Origin: Bradyrhizobium sp. 149
GTDB lineage: Bacteria > Pseudomonadota > Alphaproteobacteria > Rhizobiales > Xanthobacteraceae
Direction of reading: 5' to 3'
Length of the DNA: 64,000 bases
Assembly: GCF_023073915.1 (NCBI RefSeq)
Contig: NZ_JADPKK010000005.1
Coordinates: 124,001-188,000, forward strand
The notes under the pieces were generated by a model. The model did no database searches. It was not told the origin of the DNA and saw only the letters and a program-made list of their open reading frames with translations. The translations under genes were made by a program, and so were the position numbers. Shown here in pieces: positions 62,846-64,000 of this stretch (position 1 is the stretch's first letter; every line of letters begins with the position of its first letter).

Positions 62846-64000
62846 ATGGGAATCGTGGCCGACGAGAACAAGACGCAGGAATCGCCCAAACACTTTTCGC
62901 CCAAACGTTTGCCGCTGGCGGAAGAGGGGCTCATGGAAACCCTGCTGCTGCCATTCTCCCCGCGCTTCATCGTCCTGACGATCTGCGCGGTCGTCACCGC
63001 GCTGCTGATCGCCATCGGCATCGCCGACCGCAAGATCTTCGACATCCTCCTGATCCCGATCCTGATCTTTGGCGCGTTGACGCTGCTTGGCGTCCGCGAC
63101 CTCATGCAGAAGGGCCATGCGGTTCTGCGCAACTACCCGATCTCGGCGCATATCCGCTTCCTGCTCGAAGAGATACGCCCGGAGATGCGGCAGTATTTCT
63201 TCGAGAGCGAGAAGGACGGCATGCCGTTCTCGCGCGACATCCGTGCGGTGGTCTATCAGCGTGCCAAGATGCAGCTCGACAAGCGTCCGTTCGGCACCCA
63301 GGAGGACGTCTACCGCGAGGGCTATGAGTGGATGCATCACTCGGTCTCGCCCAAAGCGCATGCCGAGGAGAAATTCCGCGTCACCATCGGCGGACCGGAT
63401 TGCGCCAAGCCGTATTCGGCTTCGGTGTTCAACATCTCCGCGATGAGTTTCGGCGCGCTCAGCTCGAACGCCGTGCGCGCGCTGAATGCCGGCGCGAAGA
63501 AGGGCGGCTTCGCGCATGATACCGGCGAGGGTGGCTTCAGTCCCTATCACCGCGAGATGGGCGGCGACATCATCTGGGAGATCGGCTCGGGCTATTTCGG
63601 TTGCCGTCATCTCGACGGCACCTTCGATCCCGAAGCCTTCGCGCGCGTCGCGAGCCAGGACCAGATCAAGATGGTCGAGCTCAAGGTCAGCCAGGGCGCC
63701 AAGCCCGGCCATGGCGGCGTGCTGCCGGCGGCGAAGGTCTCGGAGGAAATTTCCAAGATCCGCGGCGTCGCGATGGGCGAGGATTGCATCTCGCCAGCCT
63801 CGCATCGCGCCTTCTCGACGCCGATCGGGATGATGCAGTTCATCGGCGAGATGCGCCGCCTCTGCGGCGGCAAGCCGACCGGTTTCAAGCTGTGCATCGG
63901 CCATCCCTGGGAATTTCTGGCGATCTGCAAGGCGATGATCGAGACCGGCATCTATCCTGATTTCATCGTTGTGGACGGCAACGAGGGCGGCACCGGCGCC
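62846..64000 (+). CDS. FMN-binding glutamate synthase family protein, C-terminus cut by window edge
   Basis: The frame from ATG 62846 (or GTG 62855) stays open to the right edge, 385 codons. Two N-terminal transmembrane segments (FIVLTICAVVTALLIAIGIA; DILLIPILIFGALTLLGVRDL) are followed by FNISAMSFGALSSNAVRALNAGAKKGGFAHDTGEGGFSPYH, KVSQGAKPGHGGVLPAAKV, and PDFIVVDGNEGGTGA: the FMN-binding TIM barrel of the glutamate-synthase domain. These membrane-attached proteins lack the glutaminase domain and have no proven substrate. The catalytic end is outside the window. Confidence 0.9.
   Translation, partial: MGIVADENKTQESPKHFSPKRLPLAEEGLMETLLLPFSPRFIVLTICAVVTALLIAIGIADRKIFDILLIPILIFGALTLLGVRDLMQKGHAVLRNYPISAHIRFLLEEIRPEMRQYFFESEKDGMPFSRDIRAVVYQRAKMQLDKRPFGTQEDVYREGYEWMHHSVSPKAHAEEKFRVTIGGPDCAKPYSASVFNISAMSFGALSSNAVRALNAGAKKGGFAHDTGEGGFSPYHREMGGDIIWEIGSGYFGCRHLDGTFDPEAFARVASQDQIKMVELKVSQGAKPGHGGVLPAAKVSEEISKIRGVAMGEDCISPASHRAFSTPIGMMQFIGEMRRLCGGKPTGFKLCIGHPWEFLAICKAMIETGIYPDFIVVDGNEGGTGA

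Overview
The window looks like a chromosomal stretch of a Bradyrhizobium-type alphaproteobacterium. It is GC-rich, with dense long shadow frames, and carries a RegS/RegR redox two-component pair, a cyoABCD bo3-type quinol oxidase, many acyl-CoA, enoyl-CoA and aromatic catabolism genes, several periplasmic binding proteins, a BA14K-like small protein, and families of short palindromic intergenic repeats typical of that genus. Genus is inferred from protein resemblance and repeats, not from a marker gene.

Layout. 1-1.6 kb: an AT-richer, foreign-looking pair on the minus strand, a NADAR protein followed by a SIS-domain protein cut by the left edge. 1.7-9.5 kb: housekeeping block with rpmB and its terminator, a DUF3108 secreted protein, a SUV3-like RNA helicase with a long charged tail, an S4 RNA-binding protein, 7Fe ferredoxin FdxA and a CarD-family regulator. 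9.6-16.5 kb: minus-strand cluster cyoA-B-C-D, surf1, regS, regR. 16.6-20.4 kb: MFS transporter, M48 protease lipoprotein, nuclease-like protein. 20.7-27.8 kb: binding protein plus enoyl-CoA hydratases, a VOC protein, two acyl-CoA dehydrogenases and an SDR. 28-31 kb: small membrane and secreted proteins and a ketopantoate-reductase-like enzyme. 31.2-34.8 kb: a likely operon of acyl-CoA synthetase, RraA-like protein, cupin and TctC-type binding protein, followed by tRNA-Arg(CCT). 35-46 kb: BA14K-like protein, amidohydrolase, a DoxX-DsrE-thioredoxin operon with a divergent LysR, more acyl-CoA and ketopantoate-type enzymes, and a second LysR divergent from an FAD oxidoreductase. 46.3-48.9 kb: an SsuABC-like ABC importer. 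48.9-50.2 kb: an inserted AT-richer cassette with one unknown membrane gene, bounded by a second, synonymous-only diverged copy of the importer permease 3' end. 50.3-55.5 kb: a CoA-dependent aromatic-acid/gentisate cluster with a MarR regulator and two copies of a shared operator-like dyad. 55.6-64 kb: secreted Cys-containing proteins, an MDR oxidoreductase, a dicarboxylate symporter, an amino-acid binding protein, an ATP-grasp protein, ferredoxin-NADP reductase, and an FMN-binding glutamate-synthase-like protein cut by the right edge.

How the genes work together. The oxidase, SURF1 and RegSR form a respiration and redox-sensing block. The 50-55 kb genes fit activation of an ortho-substituted benzoate to its CoA ester, 5-hydroxylation to gentisyl-CoA, ring cleavage of gentisate and isomerisation of maleylpyruvate, probably under one MarR protein. 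The most unusual places are the 49-50 kb cassette and the NADAR-SIS pair at the left edge. Both look horizontally acquired, and both have architectures reminiscent of conflict or defence genes, but that function is inference.
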